From contig JANOQN010000068.1 of the NCBI GenBank assembly GCA_031422315.1, forward strand, positions 62,001-126,000: a stretch of DNA of 64,000 nt, in the 5' to 3' direction. Below, piece by piece: positions 1-8,847 of the stretch (its first letter is position 1; each line of letters opens with the position of its first letter). The position numbers and the translations under genes were made by a program. The DNA is from JANNYA01 sp031422315. Lineage in GTDB: Bacteria; Pseudomonadota; Gammaproteobacteria; Xanthomonadales; SZUA-5. The notes under the pieces are model-generated. The model searched no databases. It was given only the letters and a program-made list of their open reading frames with translations, and had not been told where the DNA came from.

Positions 1-368
1 ATGAGTTGGGGCATCAGCTTGGTATGGAACACAATCTAAGCAATGCGGGCGCCAATGCAACTTTTCCCTGGTCGTTTGGTTACTTTGCTAGTGGCAAGGC
101 CCAAACCGTTATGTCAGGCGCCACTTCTATGGAATGCCCGCTGAGCTGCGACCGTGTGCTGCAATATTCAAACCCTCACATTGATTTCCAAGGCTGGCCG
201 ACAGTACCCTCAGGCAGCTGCGCGGCCTATAACGCGCTGACTGCACAATCGTTAAGCCGTGATACCGCTGAGTTATTTGCGCCGACGAATCCATCGGTTG
301 ATTGGCTTTTTGCCAGCGGTTTTGATGAGCTCGAAAACGGCGCGCCACTCGTATGTGAAAAGCCATGA
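1..368 (+). CDS. Secreted metzincin-type zinc metallopeptidase, C-terminal fragment
   Basis: The reading frame enters from the left edge (codons start at base 3) and ends at TGA 366-368. The first residues read ELGHQLGMEH; if the base before the window is C, this completes the zinc motif HExxHxxGxxH of metzincins (reprolysin/adamalysin-like). A Met lies 34 residues downstream in VMSG, compatible with a Met-turn, followed by the Cys pair of CPLSC and by YSNPHIDFQG, a phrase common in bacterial reprolysin-like proteases. The protein ends WLFASGFDELENG..., similar to the GFE tags of other exported proteins here. It is probably an extracellular protease. Signal peptide and propeptide lie outside the window. 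The family call is firm; the substrate is unknown. Confidence 0.8.
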   Translation, partial: ELGHQLGMEHNLSNAGANATFPWSFGYFASGKAQTVMSGATSMECPLSCDRVLQYSNPHIDFQGWPTVPSGSCAAYNALTAQSLSRDTAELFAPTNPSVDWLFASGFDELENGAPLVCEKP

Positions 369-961
369 AATTTTTCTTGGCCGCGTTCTTATTGATTTTT
401 ACGGCGCCAACGCTTGCACAAGCAGATATGGAGCTTTTATCGATAACTTCTCCCAGTGGAACTGATTTTATTGAACCTACGACGTCTATTGAGGCTGAAT
501 TCAAATTTAGAAATAACGGCCCTGATACGATTTTACCTTCTTCGTCTGGCATTGGAGCTGCATTTAGCGCAAATGTTGGAATGCGAACAGTTGGCGTGTT
601 TAGAAGTCCAAGAATACAACCGTGTCGGTATCTATTAGAGGTCATTGATGATGGGCCGAATTCACTACTTGCTACGGTGTCGCTAGTGTTGGATCGGCCG
701 CTCCCGCCAGGAGAGATTGTCAGTTGCTATGCAGAATTAGGGGTATATCGAGAAGCGCCAGCTTTGTTTAGCCAAGATTTTTTTGTAGGCGCACCAAATA
801 ACAGTGACCCTAACTCAAACAATAATCGCAAAACACTAACTATTCGTACGCGCGCAATTCCGCCAGCTGTGACTTCAGTTCCCATTTCAATATTCAGCTA
901 CATCTTGTTGGGATCGCTATTGCTTGCGTGCGGAGCTTTCGCAAATTGGCGGCAAAAATAG
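365..961 (+). CDS. Exported protein with IPTLS-like C-terminal anchor, function unknown
   Basis: This 198-aa protein starts inside the stop of the protease gene (ATGA overlap), so the two are probably translationally coupled. It has a signal peptide (residues 1-20, ending LAQA) and a beta-rich middle resembling DUF11/CARDB-type repeats (RNNGPDTI, PPGEIVSCYAELG). The C-terminus has a Pro-containing lead (VPISIFSY), a hydrophobic helix and a basic end (NWRQK), the architecture of IPTLS-CTERM sorting signals, though the core letters diverge. It is likely anchored in or sorted through the envelope. No enzymatic motif was seen. Confidence 0.6.
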   Translation: MKFFLAAFLLIFTAPTLAQADMELLSITSPSGTDFIEPTTSIEAEFKFRNNGPDTILPSSSGIGAAFSANVGMRTVGVFRSPRIQPCRYLLEVIDDGPNSLLATVSLVLDRPLPPGEIVSCYAELGVYREAPALFSQDFFVGAPNNSDPNSNNNRKTLTIRTRAIPPAVTSVPISIFSYILLGSLLLACGAFANWRQK

Positions 962-962
962 A

Positions 963-1184
963 ATGCGCGTGCACCTCAATTTCGGCGCTAAATCGCTGGC
1001 CGAGCAAGATCAGGCCTCTTTGAATCAGTTCATTACGGTAGCGGTAGCGGAGAAAGTATCTGCATTACAAACCGCTGAATTTTTCACGCAGCGCGCAGGC
1101 AATGCCAAATCCGAAGACCTGATGCGTTTTTTGGCAAACGTCAAAAATCGCCTGCCAATGGATGGCGATGAATTGATTTCCTAA
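963..1184 (+). CDS. HicB/RHH-type antitoxin-like protein, probably N-terminally damaged
   Basis: From the ATG at 963 the product is 73 aa; an in-frame upstream start at 924 would overlap the previous gene. The segment SLNQFITVAVAEKVSAL and the following helix match the C-terminal half of HicB/Arc-like ribbon-helix-helix antitoxins. The N-terminal beta strand that reads DNA (usually xxxLRLPxSLH) is replaced by MRVHLNFG, which suggests a 5' truncation or rearrangement. No toxin gene is adjacent: the next gene is convergent lptE, 9 bp away. It may be a remnant rather than a working regulator. Confidence 0.45.
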   Translation: MRVHLNFGAKSLAEQDQASLNQFITVAVAEKVSALQTAEFFTQRAGNAKSEDLMRFLANVKNRLPMDGDELIS

Positions 1185-1193
1185 TCAGAACGC

Positions 1194-1700
1194 CTACCTC
1201 GCCCCTCGCGCCGCTAACTTGCGCAAAATCAGTTGCGCCATATCGGCGCGCAGTTCGGCGGTGATGATTTCTTCCTCTTGCGCGGCGCCGAGCGCTTGGC
1301 GTTCGTCAAAGCTGTATTCGCGACTTAGCTCAAACTGGCTTTGTGGCATTAATGCGCGCGGGGCATCTTGTGGACCGGCGTTGATTTGCACAATGGCCTG
1401 ATAGCGCAGCAAGTATTCGCTGACCCGTGCGCGCTCGTTCACTGACAGAATTTCGCGCTGCACGCTATCGCTGACAATCACAATACTGGCACTGCCTTCG
1501 CTCGCCTCGGTGGCGATTGCAATGGCGTTAGCGCGCAAGTTTTGCTCAATATCTTGCTTCAATGGGCTGAGCGAGTCAGCCGCTTGCACGTATACGCTTT
1601 GAATGCCGCTTGGCAACAACACCGCGCCTTTTAGCCTAAAGCCGCAGCCACAGAGTGTCAGCGCAACTGCTGCCAATAGTGCAAATGCGCGCGCGCTCAT
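1194..1700 (-). CDS. lptE: LPS-assembly lipoprotein LptE
   Basis: This 168-aa outer-membrane lipoprotein plugs the LptD barrel in lipopolysaccharide export. The N-terminus is a lipoprotein signal peptide with a lipobox ending LCGC (Cys19), followed by GFRLKG, the usual start of mature LptE. Length and position fit: its start overlaps the end of leuS by 4 bp, the conserved leuS-lptE arrangement. holA, which often follows in enterobacteria, is absent; the next gene is convergent. Confidence 0.88.
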   Translation of the reverse strand: MSARAFALLAAVALTLCGCGFRLKGAVLLPSGIQSVYVQAADSLSPLKQDIEQNLRANAIAIATEASEGSASIVIVSDSVQREILSVNERARVSEYLLRYQAIVQINAGPQDAPRALMPQSQFELSREYSFDERQALGAAQEEEIITAELRADMAQLILRKLAARGAR

Positions 1701-4330
1701 GCCAGCACCAAATTAACCAGCTTGCCCGGCACCACAATCACTTTTTTGATGGACAATCCGCTGGTTTCAACAAACTTGATAACCACTCCATCAGCCCTTG
1801 CGGCGGCTTCAATTGCGGCGGCGTCGCTGCTTTTTGCTAGCGTTATTTGTGAGCGCAATTTGCCGTTGATTTGAATCACGTAAGTTAGCTCATCACGTAC
1901 CAATGCGAGTTTATCGGCAGTAGGGTAGGGCGCATCCAGCAGTGCATCCGTGTAGCTCAACACCTGCCACAGCGCGTGGCAAATATGCGGGGTAATCGGC
2001 GCCAGCATGCGCACAATGGCGCTCCAAGCTTCTTGCCGCAGCGCACTAGCTTGCCCGGATTGCTCGGTCAATTTACTGAGGCTGTTAATAAATTCCATCA
2101 TCGCAGCAATAGCGGTGTTGAAATTCAGCCGCTCGCCGACATCGCGCGCGACTTTATAAATGCACTCGTGCAGTTCGGTGCGCAGGCGCTTTAGCTCGGG
2201 GCTCAGCATGTCAAGATCGAGCGGATGTATCGGGAAACTCTGCTGCCCCAATACGTGCTCATGCAGCATGCGCCAAACGCGCTTGAGGAAACGGCTCATG
2301 CCTTCAACACCGGCCTCAGACCACTCCAAACTTTGATCCGGCGGCGCAGCAAACATCGAGAATAAGCGCACAGTATCCGCGCCATATTTATCGATCATTG
2401 ATTGCGGATCAACGCCGTTGAGCGTGCTCTTGCTCATTTTTTCGACTGAACCGATCGTTACTTCCGCGCCATCCGCCAGTAACGTGGCGCGCACGGCTCT
2501 ACCTTTGCTGTCGCGCTCAATCGCCACTTCCGTGGGCGCAAAATATTGCTTCGCGCCTTCATCGGATTTTCGATAGAACGTATCCGCTACCACCATGCCT
2601 TGGCAGAGCAATTTAGTGGCTGGCTCATTCGAGCTGACCATGCCCAAATCGCGCATGAGCTTGTGCCAAAAGCGGAAATACAGCAGATGCATGACCGCGT
2701 GCTCAATGCCGCCTATGTACAAATCAATCGGTAGCCAGTGGTTCGCACGCGCATCCAGCATGGTGTTCGCACCGGGCGAGCAATAGCGCGCGTAATACCA
2801 GCTGGACTCGACAAAGGTGTCAAACGTGTCAGTTTCGCGGGTTAGTTTTTCACCGGTAACCGGATCGGTGTATTCATAGAAATTCGGGTCGGTTTTAATC
2901 GGGCTTTTGACACCCGAAAACGCGACATTTTCTGGCAATATTACCGGCAATTGCTCCAGCGGCACTGGGATTGCATCGCCATTTGCTTTGTACAGCATCG
3001 GAATCGGGCAGCCCCAATAGCGCTGCCGGCTTACACCCCAATCGCGCAGGCGGAAATTGACTTTGCGAGTCGCTTTGCCGGCGGCCGCTAAGTCATTTGC
3101 AATCGCGTCAAACGCCGCTTGAAAACCTAAGCCGTCATAGCTTCCTGAGTTCACGCACACGCCGTATTCAGTGTATGCGCCGGCAATCAAGTCAACTTCG
3201 CTACCATCTGCAGGCTTAATCACTTGCACGATCGGCAAGCCATATTTTTGCGCCATTTCAAAGTCGCGCTGATCGTGCCCAGGAACCGCCATAACGGCGC
3301 CAGTGCCGTAGCCCATCAGCACAAAATTCGCCGCCCAAATCGGTACTTTTGCGCCGGTGATCGGGTGAATCGCATCCAGCCCGAGCGCTACGCCGCGCTT
3401 TTCGGCTTTGTCGATCTCAGCCTGTGCCGTGCCGCCTTTACTGAGCTCGCTCAGCGTATTAGCAAGTGCCGGATTAGCTGCCGCCGCCGCCAACGCCAGC
3501 GGATGTTCCGCTGCCACCGAAATAAAGCTCACGCCACACAATGTGTCGGGCCGAGTCGTATAAACGCTGATCTGTTGATCTGAATCCGCCACCGCGAACA
3601 CAATATCCAGCCCTTCCGATCGGCCAATCCAGTACCGCTGCATGGTTTTGACCGATTCTGGCCAGTCTTTTAGATCATCTAAACCATCTAATAATTCTTG
3701 CGCATAGGCGGTAATTTTGAAAAACCACTGCGGAATTTCCTTTTTCTCGACCAGCGCGCCCGAGCGCCAGCCGCGCCCGTCTGGGCTGACTTGCTCATTC
3801 GCCAACACGGTTTGCTCGACCGGATCCCAGTTCACCACCGAATTCTTGCGATATACCAAGCCTTTCTCAAACAGTTTGATAAAAAACTCTTGTTCAAAGC
3901 GGTAATAATCCGGCTTACACGTGATCAGCTCGCGGCTCCAGTCATAGCCTAAACCTAAGCGCTGCAGCTGCCCGCGCATGTAGTCGATATTGCTGTAAGT
4001 CCATTGCGCGGCCGGCACCTGATGCTTAATCGCGGCGTTTTCAGCCGGCAAACCAAAGGCATCAAAACCCATCGGCTGCATGACGTTCTTACCCTTCATG
4101 CGCTGATAGCGGCTGACCACATCGCCAATCGTGTAGTTGCGCACATGGCCCATATGCAGCGCACCCGAAGGGTAGGGCAGCATCGACACGCAATAGAACT
4201 TTTCTTTGTCATCGCTTTCAACGGCTTTGAAACAGGCTTGCGCCAGCCAAAAAGCCTGTACTTCAGATTCAATACGCGAGAAGTCAAAAGCGGGCACTGC
4301 GGAAGTTGGGTTTTCACTCATAGAATTCAC
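1697..4330 (-). CDS. leuS: Leucyl-tRNA synthetase
   Basis: This 877-aa class Ia aminoacyl-tRNA synthetase charges tRNA-Leu. It shows HMGH at residues 59-62 (HIGH signature), the CP1 editing insertion with TTRPDTLCG and GHDQRDFEMA, and the KMSKS loop near residue 630, followed by the anticodon-binding helical domain. Length is typical. It is the first gene of a leuS-lptE pair. A second Met at residue 4 is an alternative start. Confidence 0.97.
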   Translation of the reverse strand: MNSMSENPTSAVPAFDFSRIESEVQAFWLAQACFKAVESDDKEKFYCVSMLPYPSGALHMGHVRNYTIGDVVSRYQRMKGKNVMQPMGFDAFGLPAENAAIKHQVPAAQWTYSNIDYMRGQLQRLGLGYDWSRELITCKPDYYRFEQEFFIKLFEKGLVYRKNSVVNWDPVEQTVLANEQVSPDGRGWRSGALVEKKEIPQWFFKITAYAQELLDGLDDLKDWPESVKTMQRYWIGRSEGLDIVFAVADSDQQISVYTTRPDTLCGVSFISVAAEHPLALAAAAANPALANTLSELSKGGTAQAEIDKAEKRGVALGLDAIHPITGAKVPIWAANFVLMGYGTGAVMAVPGHDQRDFEMAQKYGLPIVQVIKPADGSEVDLIAGAYTEYGVCVNSGSYDGLGFQAAFDAIANDLAAAGKATRKVNFRLRDWGVSRQRYWGCPIPMLYKANGDAIPVPLEQLPVILPENVAFSGVKSPIKTDPNFYEYTDPVTGEKLTRETDTFDTFVESSWYYARYCSPGANTMLDARANHWLPIDLYIGGIEHAVMHLLYFRFWHKLMRDLGMVSSNEPATKLLCQGMVVADTFYRKSDEGAKQYFAPTEVAIERDSKGRAVRATLLADGAEVTIGSVEKMSKSTLNGVDPQSMIDKYGADTVRLFSMFAAPPDQSLEWSEAGVEGMSRFLKRVWRMLHEHVLGQQSFPIHPLDLDMLSPELKRLRTELHECIYKVARDVGERLNFNTAIAAMMEFINSLSKLTEQSGQASALRQEAWSAIVRMLAPITPHICHALWQVLSYTDALLDAPYPTADKLALVRDELTYVIQINGKLRSQITLAKSSDAAAIEAAARADGVVIKFVETSGLSIKKVIVVPGKLVNLVLA

Positions 4331-4523
4331 TCAAACAAAGGGCGTCAAAATTCAAAAGAGCGCGATGATAACTGTTTGAGTTGGGCCGGGGCGATTGCAA
4401 AATTTATAGGTTCACGCTTTTGCGGCTAGGGAAACTCAACCGAGAACCGACCGGGTGGCGTTAGATCTGGCGTTGGCTGCGCTTGAACTATAGTCATCCC
4501 AAAATAGTCATAATGCCGCGATC

Positions 4524-5072
4524 TTAATGAAGCTGTGGATGTCTTGATTTTTCAACTATCGTGCGGTCATGTTCGGCGCTCCACGATGCTGCCCAATCTG
4601 GCAAGTTAGGGGAAGGCTGATCCACATTACCTAATGCTAACAAGTCCGCAACGGCTACTGCGCCTCCGCTTTTTTTGAGAAAACGCGCTTTCACAAGCCC
4701 GCCCGCCACGTGCGCACCCGCACTATAAAAATCCTGCTGAACAAGAATATGTTTCGCATCCCAAGAAATGACTTGCGTTTGCACATTAAATCGCTGCCCT
4801 AGCTTTAGTGATCGGTAAAACGACATTGTTTCGTGCACCACCACCGGATACCAACCCAGTTTTTGAAGCTGTGACCAAAAACCTGAGCGCGCCATCAGGT
4901 CCACTCTCGCTACGTCCATTAACGAAAAATAGCGGCCGTTGTTCATGTGCATCAATATATCCAAATCACCCGGCATGACGCGAAACGGCGTAGTACATGG
5001 CCCCAGAATCGGATTACCTGAGCGCCAACGCTTGGCCAGTAAAATCCAGAATAAGCGGAAGATCAAATTCAT
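4524..5072 (-). CDS. Acyl-CoA thioesterase-like hotdog protein (4HBT/THEM6 type)
   Basis: This 182-aa protein has a single hotdog fold. The segment GDLDILMHMNNGRYFSLMD carries the Asp and Asn residues typical of 4-hydroxybenzoyl-CoA thioesterase/FcbC-like enzymes, followed by a helix and strands ending in VKARFLKK. A short hydrophobic N-terminus (FRLFWILLA) resembles THEM6-like members. It probably hydrolyses an acyl-CoA; the substrate is unknown. It diverges from an HxlR regulator across a 150-bp AT-rich spacer with a perfect palindrome, so it may be a target of that regulator. Confidence 0.75.
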   Translation of the reverse strand: MNLIFRLFWILLAKRWRSGNPILGPCTTPFRVMPGDLDILMHMNNGRYFSLMDVARVDLMARSGFWSQLQKLGWYPVVVHETMSFYRSLKLGQRFNVQTQVISWDAKHILVQQDFYSAGAHVAGGLVKARFLKKSGGAVAVADLLALGNVDQPSPNLPDWAASWSAEHDRTIVEKSRHPQLH

Positions 5073-5137
5073 ACTATGGCCAAGAACAACGCCATGATGG
5101 CTTGACAGCTATGGGAACTTACGTTGGTTTTTTTCAC

Positions 5138-5166
5138 AATATAACTTTCAAAATAAAAGTTATATT
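5138..5166. promoter_or_regulatory. Perfect inverted repeat in divergent promoter, probable HxlR operator
   Basis: AATATAACTTT, a 7-nt spacer, then AAAGTTATATT: 11-bp arms with perfect symmetry in the 150-bp spacer between the divergent thioesterase and HxlR genes. HxlR dimers bind such palindromes, often for autorepression or redox/aldehyde response. That this protein binds here is inferred from position. Confidence 0.6.
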
Positions 5167-5222
5167 CTAATAAATTACTTCCTATTTGCAAGTGACTTAG
5201 TGATTTCATTTAGAATCGAAGC

Positions 5223-5765
5223 ATGACAACCGGCGACATCGCTCAACAATGCTCTATCGGACGCGCTAGCCAGCTGTTAGGCGATGGCTGGACGATTATG
5301 CTGTTGCGCGAGCTTTTCTGGGGCGCGAGCCGCTATGAAGATTTTCTAACCAACACCGGAATTGCCAGCAACGTCTTGGCCGTGCGCTTGAAGCGTTTGG
5401 TGGATTCTGAAGTTGTCAGCAAGCGACAAGTGGTAGCGGATGGCAGGCGCTTTGACTACGTGCTCACACAACGTGGGCGTGAGCTATTTCCTTTGGTCAT
5501 GGGCTTGATGGCATGGGGCGACAAATACACGCCCGGGGACAAAGGCCCCTTGGTTTTGCTGCGCCATACCGCCTGCGGCAAGCGTACCAAACCCGGCTTG
5601 CGGTGCAGCGCCTGCGGCGAAGCGATTGAACCGATGAATCTACAAACAGAATTCAATCCCCGATATGAGGCACTGCGTGGTGTGCAGCGCCAAATGGGTA
5701 CTAGAGCGGCTACCACCACCAGCGCGCCGATTTCTCCAGCAGCACTTATTCGAAGCCCGCGCTGA
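5223..5765 (+). CDS. HxlR-family winged-helix transcriptional regulator
   Basis: This 180-aa DNA-binding protein contains the family signature: GDGWTIMLLRELFWGASRYEDF, the recognition helix SNVLAVRLKRLVDSEV, and the wing ADGRRFDYVLTQRGRELFPLV (residues about 20-95). The C-terminal extension is longer than in the smallest members and has Cys pairs in RHTACGK and RCSACGE, perhaps a metal or redox site. It is transcribed away from the thioesterase gene. The effector is unknown. Confidence 0.88.
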   Translation: MTTGDIAQQCSIGRASQLLGDGWTIMLLRELFWGASRYEDFLTNTGIASNVLAVRLKRLVDSEVVSKRQVVADGRRFDYVLTQRGRELFPLVMGLMAWGDKYTPGDKGPLVLLRHTACGKRTKPGLRCSACGEAIEPMNLQTEFNPRYEALRGVQRQMGTRAATTTSAPISPAALIRSPR

Positions 5766-5881
5766 AAATTTTGCCTTCTAAAAAATCCCTTATGTTGCCA
5801 AATTGACTAAATTTCTAAGACTGTTTGGCCCGCGGCTTGCATTTATGTCTCAATTTTGCATATCGTGAGCCAATCGGCGCG

Positions 5882-5899
5882 GCGGGCGCGAACGCCCGC
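5882..5899. terminator. GC-rich tetraloop hairpin between convergent genes
   Basis: GCGGGCG-CGAA-CGCCCGC forms a 7-bp GC stem; on the minus strand the loop is the stable TTCG. It lies between the ends of the HxlR gene and the broken YHS gene. There is no T-tract, so a termination role is only suggested. Confidence 0.3.
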
Positions 5900-5912
5900 A
5901 CGCTCCGTTGGA

Positions 5913-6394
5913 TTACAGCGAGCTAGGGGTTTTGTCCTTGATCGTCGGCCAGTTTTGGTCGGCCTTGGTGAGATTGCCGGAGATATCCTCCGACCACTTT
6001 GCGAATACGTCGGCGTTGATGTTGAGATAGAGACTGCCATCGACGACTTTGAATTGGGTCGGATCGACGTCGAGCTTTTTGCCCAGCGCCGCGCCCATGG
6101 CGCAGAAACCACCGTAAGCCGGGGCGTACTTCGCTGGATTGGCGCTGAATTGCGCGAGGTTGGCGGCCGAAGCAAAGTGATAGGTAGCACCGTTGTGGCG
6201 GGTGTTGAATTTTTCACTGCTTTCACGGGCTTGCCCTGGGTGTGATAAGCCACGGTGTCGTAGCCTTGCAGTATCACGTTTTCAGTGCTGACATTGATGG
6301 CGGCGCTAGAGTTTTCGTCGAAGGAGAAAGCCGTGCCAGCGGCGCCGAAAGCCAGTGCGAGGGCAAGAGCGGTAGTTTTGAAGAATGTATTCAT
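5913..6394 (-). pseudogene. Exported YHS-domain protein, frameshifted
   Basis: From ATG 6394 (preceded by GAGGACTCACC) the frame encodes a signal peptide and the start of a YHS domain (NVILQGYDTVAYHTQGKPVK). After about base 6205-6240 homology moves to another frame: FNTRHNGATYHFASAANL, YGGFCAMGAALGKK, DGSLYLNINADVFAKW, ending at 5913. A single-base indel near the A-run after GTGAAAGCAGTG explains the break. Intact relatives are about 150-aa periplasmic proteins of unclear, possibly metal-related role. It may be a real pseudogene or a sequencing error. It diverges from the LysR gene at 6637. Confidence 0.75.
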
Positions 6395-6636
6395 GGTGAG
6401 TCCTCTTAGGTTGGAGATACAGGGATGCAGGGTTGTGGCCGAACGAGGTTCCAAAGACGAAAGAACTTGCAGCGGCACGGAACGCACTGTAGGCGCAGCC
6501 TGGCGGCCAGTGAATCCGTGCTGGCGGCAAGACACTATTGCGATTTTTGTATGGACTGGCGGAAGCGGGGGGCGAATGTCTTCGGCTTGACGCTATCCGC
6601 TCGCGCGCCTAAACTGCCGCGCCTGAAGGAACTGCT

Positions 6637-7536
6637 GTGGACCGTTTTGAGGAAATGAACGTGTTCGTGAAGGTTGCGGAATCCACAGGATTCGCCGCCG
6701 CCGCACGTAGGCTCAATCTGTCACCGCCGACCGTCACTCGCGCCATTGCCGCCCTGGAAGCGCGCATCGGCGCTCTGTTGTTCTCGCGCACTACGCGCTC
6801 AGTGCGTCTGACCGAGGCTGGTCAACGGTACTTTGAAGACTGCCGGCGCATGCTCTCGGAATTGCAGGATATTGAGGAGATCGCGTTCGGCGCGCACGCG
6901 ATGCCGCGCGGCCAACTGTCGCTTACAGCGCCTGTGATGTTTGGCCAGATGTTCATGCTGCCGTTGCTGCGCGAATTCCTCGACAGCCATCCGCAGGTGA
7001 ACGCGCGGCTGCTGCTTAACGACCGGGTGCTAAGTTTGGTCGACGAGGGATTCGATCTGGCCGTGCGGATCGGCGATTTGCCTGATTCCTCGCTCGTCGC
7101 CGTGCCGCTGGCGCGGGTGCGTAGAGTAATCTGTGCGGCACCGGCGTTGATCGCAACACTCGGTGTGCCGCAGCATCCATCTGAACTCTCGCGCTTCCGG
7201 ATCGCGATGGCGGCCAATGTCACGCCCACAACGGACTGGCGCTTTCAACACGAAGGTGTGTCGCTCTCGGTGCGAGTGCAACCGACGCTGAGCGTAGACA
7301 CCAACCGCTGCGCAATCGACGCCGCTGTGCGCGGTTGGGGTATCACACGTGTCATGTCCTACCAGATCGCGCCGGAGCTGCAGACGGGTGCTTTGCAAAC
7401 CGTACTAGACGCGTTTGAGCCGCCGCCGCTGCCGGTGCATCTGCTGTATCAAGAGGGCCGCCGCGCTTCCGCGAAGGTGCGTGGTTTTGTCGATTTCGCG
7501 GCCGCGCGTCTGCGCGCTGACCCTTCACTGAACTGA
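6637..7536 (+). CDS. LysR-family transcriptional regulator (tandem copy 1)
   Basis: This 299-aa protein has an N-terminal winged helix (FAAAARRLNLSPPTVTRAIAALEARIGALLFSRTTRSVRLTEAG, residues about 18-60), a linker helix and a periplasmic-binding-like effector domain. The start is GTG at 6637, supported by GAAGGA at 6625-6630. The next gene, 10 bp downstream, encodes a LysR protein of identical length and clearly similar sequence throughout, so the two arose by duplication. It diverges from the broken YHS gene and precedes a GST and a flavin/iron-sulfur oxidoreductase, plausible targets. Confidence 0.9.
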   Translation: MDRFEEMNVFVKVAESTGFAAAARRLNLSPPTVTRAIAALEARIGALLFSRTTRSVRLTEAGQRYFEDCRRMLSELQDIEEIAFGAHAMPRGQLSLTAPVMFGQMFMLPLLREFLDSHPQVNARLLLNDRVLSLVDEGFDLAVRIGDLPDSSLVAVPLARVRRVICAAPALIATLGVPQHPSELSRFRIAMAANVTPTTDWRFQHEGVSLSVRVQPTLSVDTNRCAIDAAVRGWGITRVMSYQIAPELQTGALQTVLDAFEPPPLPVHLLYQEGRRASAKVRGFVDFAAARLRADPSLN

Positions 7537-7546
7537 GCGCGCCGCC

Positions 7547-8446
7547 ATGGACCGTCACCACGAAATGCAGGTGTTTGTCGCCGTTGCCGACGAACAAGGA
7601 TTTGCCTCGGCCGCGCGTCGGCTGAATTTATCCGCACCCGCAGTGACCCGCGCAATCGCCGCACTGGAGCGGCGCCTCGGCGCCCGTCTGCTCGCGCGCA
7701 GTACACGTGGTGTTCGCCTCACCGAGGCGGGCGGGCGTTTCCTCGAAGGCGCGCGCCATCTGCTGGCTGAGCTCGATGCATCGGAAGAATCCGCCGCCGG
7801 CGCGCACGTTGCCCCGCGCGGCCATTTGACGGTATCGGCGCCGGTGTTGTTTGGGCAACATTTCCTGCTGCCGCTGTTGCTTGAATTCCTCGATCAGCAT
7901 GAGGAGGTTACCGCGCAAACCGTGTTTGTTGACCGGGTTCCAAACCTGCACGAAGAGGGTGTGGATGTCGGCATTCTTTCCGGCGAGTTGCCTGATTCAT
8001 CGCTGGTTGCGCACCGCATCGGCGAGATCCGTCGCGTGGTTTGCGCAGCGCCGGCCTACATTATTCGCTGTGGCACGCCAGAGACACCGGCGGATTTGGC
8101 CGATCACGCGTTGGTGATGTCATCGGCTGATGCGCGCACACCGGACTGGCGTTTCTACAGTGATAGCGAAGCGCAACCGTTACATCTTTCGCCGCGCTTG
8201 GTGGTGTCAAGCAACCAGGCCGCCATCGATTCTGCGGTCGCCGGGTTTGGGATCACTCGGGCGATGTCCTACCAAGTGCAGCCACAGCTATTGTCCGGGG
8301 CGTTGCAGGTCGTGCTGGACACGTTCGAGCCAGCACCTGTGCCGATGCATCTGGTTTACCGAGAAGGCCGCCGCGCCTCGGCCAAAGTGCGGAGTTTTGT
8401 CGATTTCGCGGTCGAGCGTCTGCGAGCTCAACTGGCGCGCACCTAA
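7547..8446 (+). CDS. LysR-family transcriptional regulator (tandem copy 2)
   Basis: This 299-aa paralogue of the preceding gene shares MDR..EM.VFV.VA at the start, the HTH (FASAARRLNLSAPAVTRAIAALERR) and the C-terminal GRRASAKVR.FVDFA. By eye more than half of positions are identical, with most divergence in the effector-binding half, as expected if the copies now sense different ligands. It is co-directional with copy 1 (10-bp gap) and probably co-transcribed. An AAAAGC..GCTTTT hairpin overlaps its stop codon. Confidence 0.9.
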   Translation: MDRHHEMQVFVAVADEQGFASAARRLNLSAPAVTRAIAALERRLGARLLARSTRGVRLTEAGGRFLEGARHLLAELDASEESAAGAHVAPRGHLTVSAPVLFGQHFLLPLLLEFLDQHEEVTAQTVFVDRVPNLHEEGVDVGILSGELPDSSLVAHRIGEIRRVVCAAPAYIIRCGTPETPADLADHALVMSSADARTPDWRFYSDSEAQPLHLSPRLVVSSNQAAIDSAVAGFGITRAMSYQVQPQLLSGALQVVLDTFEPAPVPMHLVYREGRRASAKVRSFVDFAVERLRAQLART

Positions 8447-8847
8447 AAGCGAAGCGCTTTTCGTGCACGAAGTGCGCTGAAAATTCGGCTAGATTCAACT
8501 CGGAATTTCCATTAGCCGACGCGCCCTCGCTAGTCTTTTGAATCCACAAGAAATTTTCCTCAATCGACAATACACCGGGGTATTGCTCAATGCGAAAATC
8601 TCCTGTGAATTCAAAATCCTGCGCGATCATCGTGCCTTCTAATGGCAATTACGAGTTCAAAAAAAGTCGTTTTCTCTGCACATTTGAGCGCTGTTTTCGC
8701 GCCGTTATTTCACCGCGCGAAACAATCCCTTGTCATTGCTGGCCATTCCGCATTGCAGTCGTCGCGCGCATCCTTTGCACCACACGGCCACCGTTTCGTA
8801 GGTGCCGGATAGACCAATCCCCCAGTCACCTAAATTCAGAGAACCCC
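8447..8847. other. Intergenic region upstream of GST gene
   Basis: This 401-bp stretch has no supported gene. It contains the 12-bp palindrome TTCGTGCACGAA (8460-8471). On the minus strand a short open frame from about 8632 reads MIAQDFEFTGDFRIEQYPG..., which looks somewhat protein-like and may be a remnant, but it runs into the LysR gene and has no recognised family. It probably also holds the GST promoter. Confidence 0.4.

Noticed and set aside
127..645. Minus-strand 172-codon open frame
   Set aside because: It lies antisense to the protease end and the exported protein, both supported by signal peptide and motifs; its product has no coherent domain.
4004..4429. Plus-strand open frame opposite leuS N-terminus
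   Set aside because: Shadow of leuS; composition mirrors the opposite strand and there is no ribosome-binding site.
8253..8648. Minus-strand open frame opposite the end of LysR copy 2
   Set aside because: Only the first 50 residues look protein-like; the rest is antisense to a clear LysR gene. Noted only in the gap entry.
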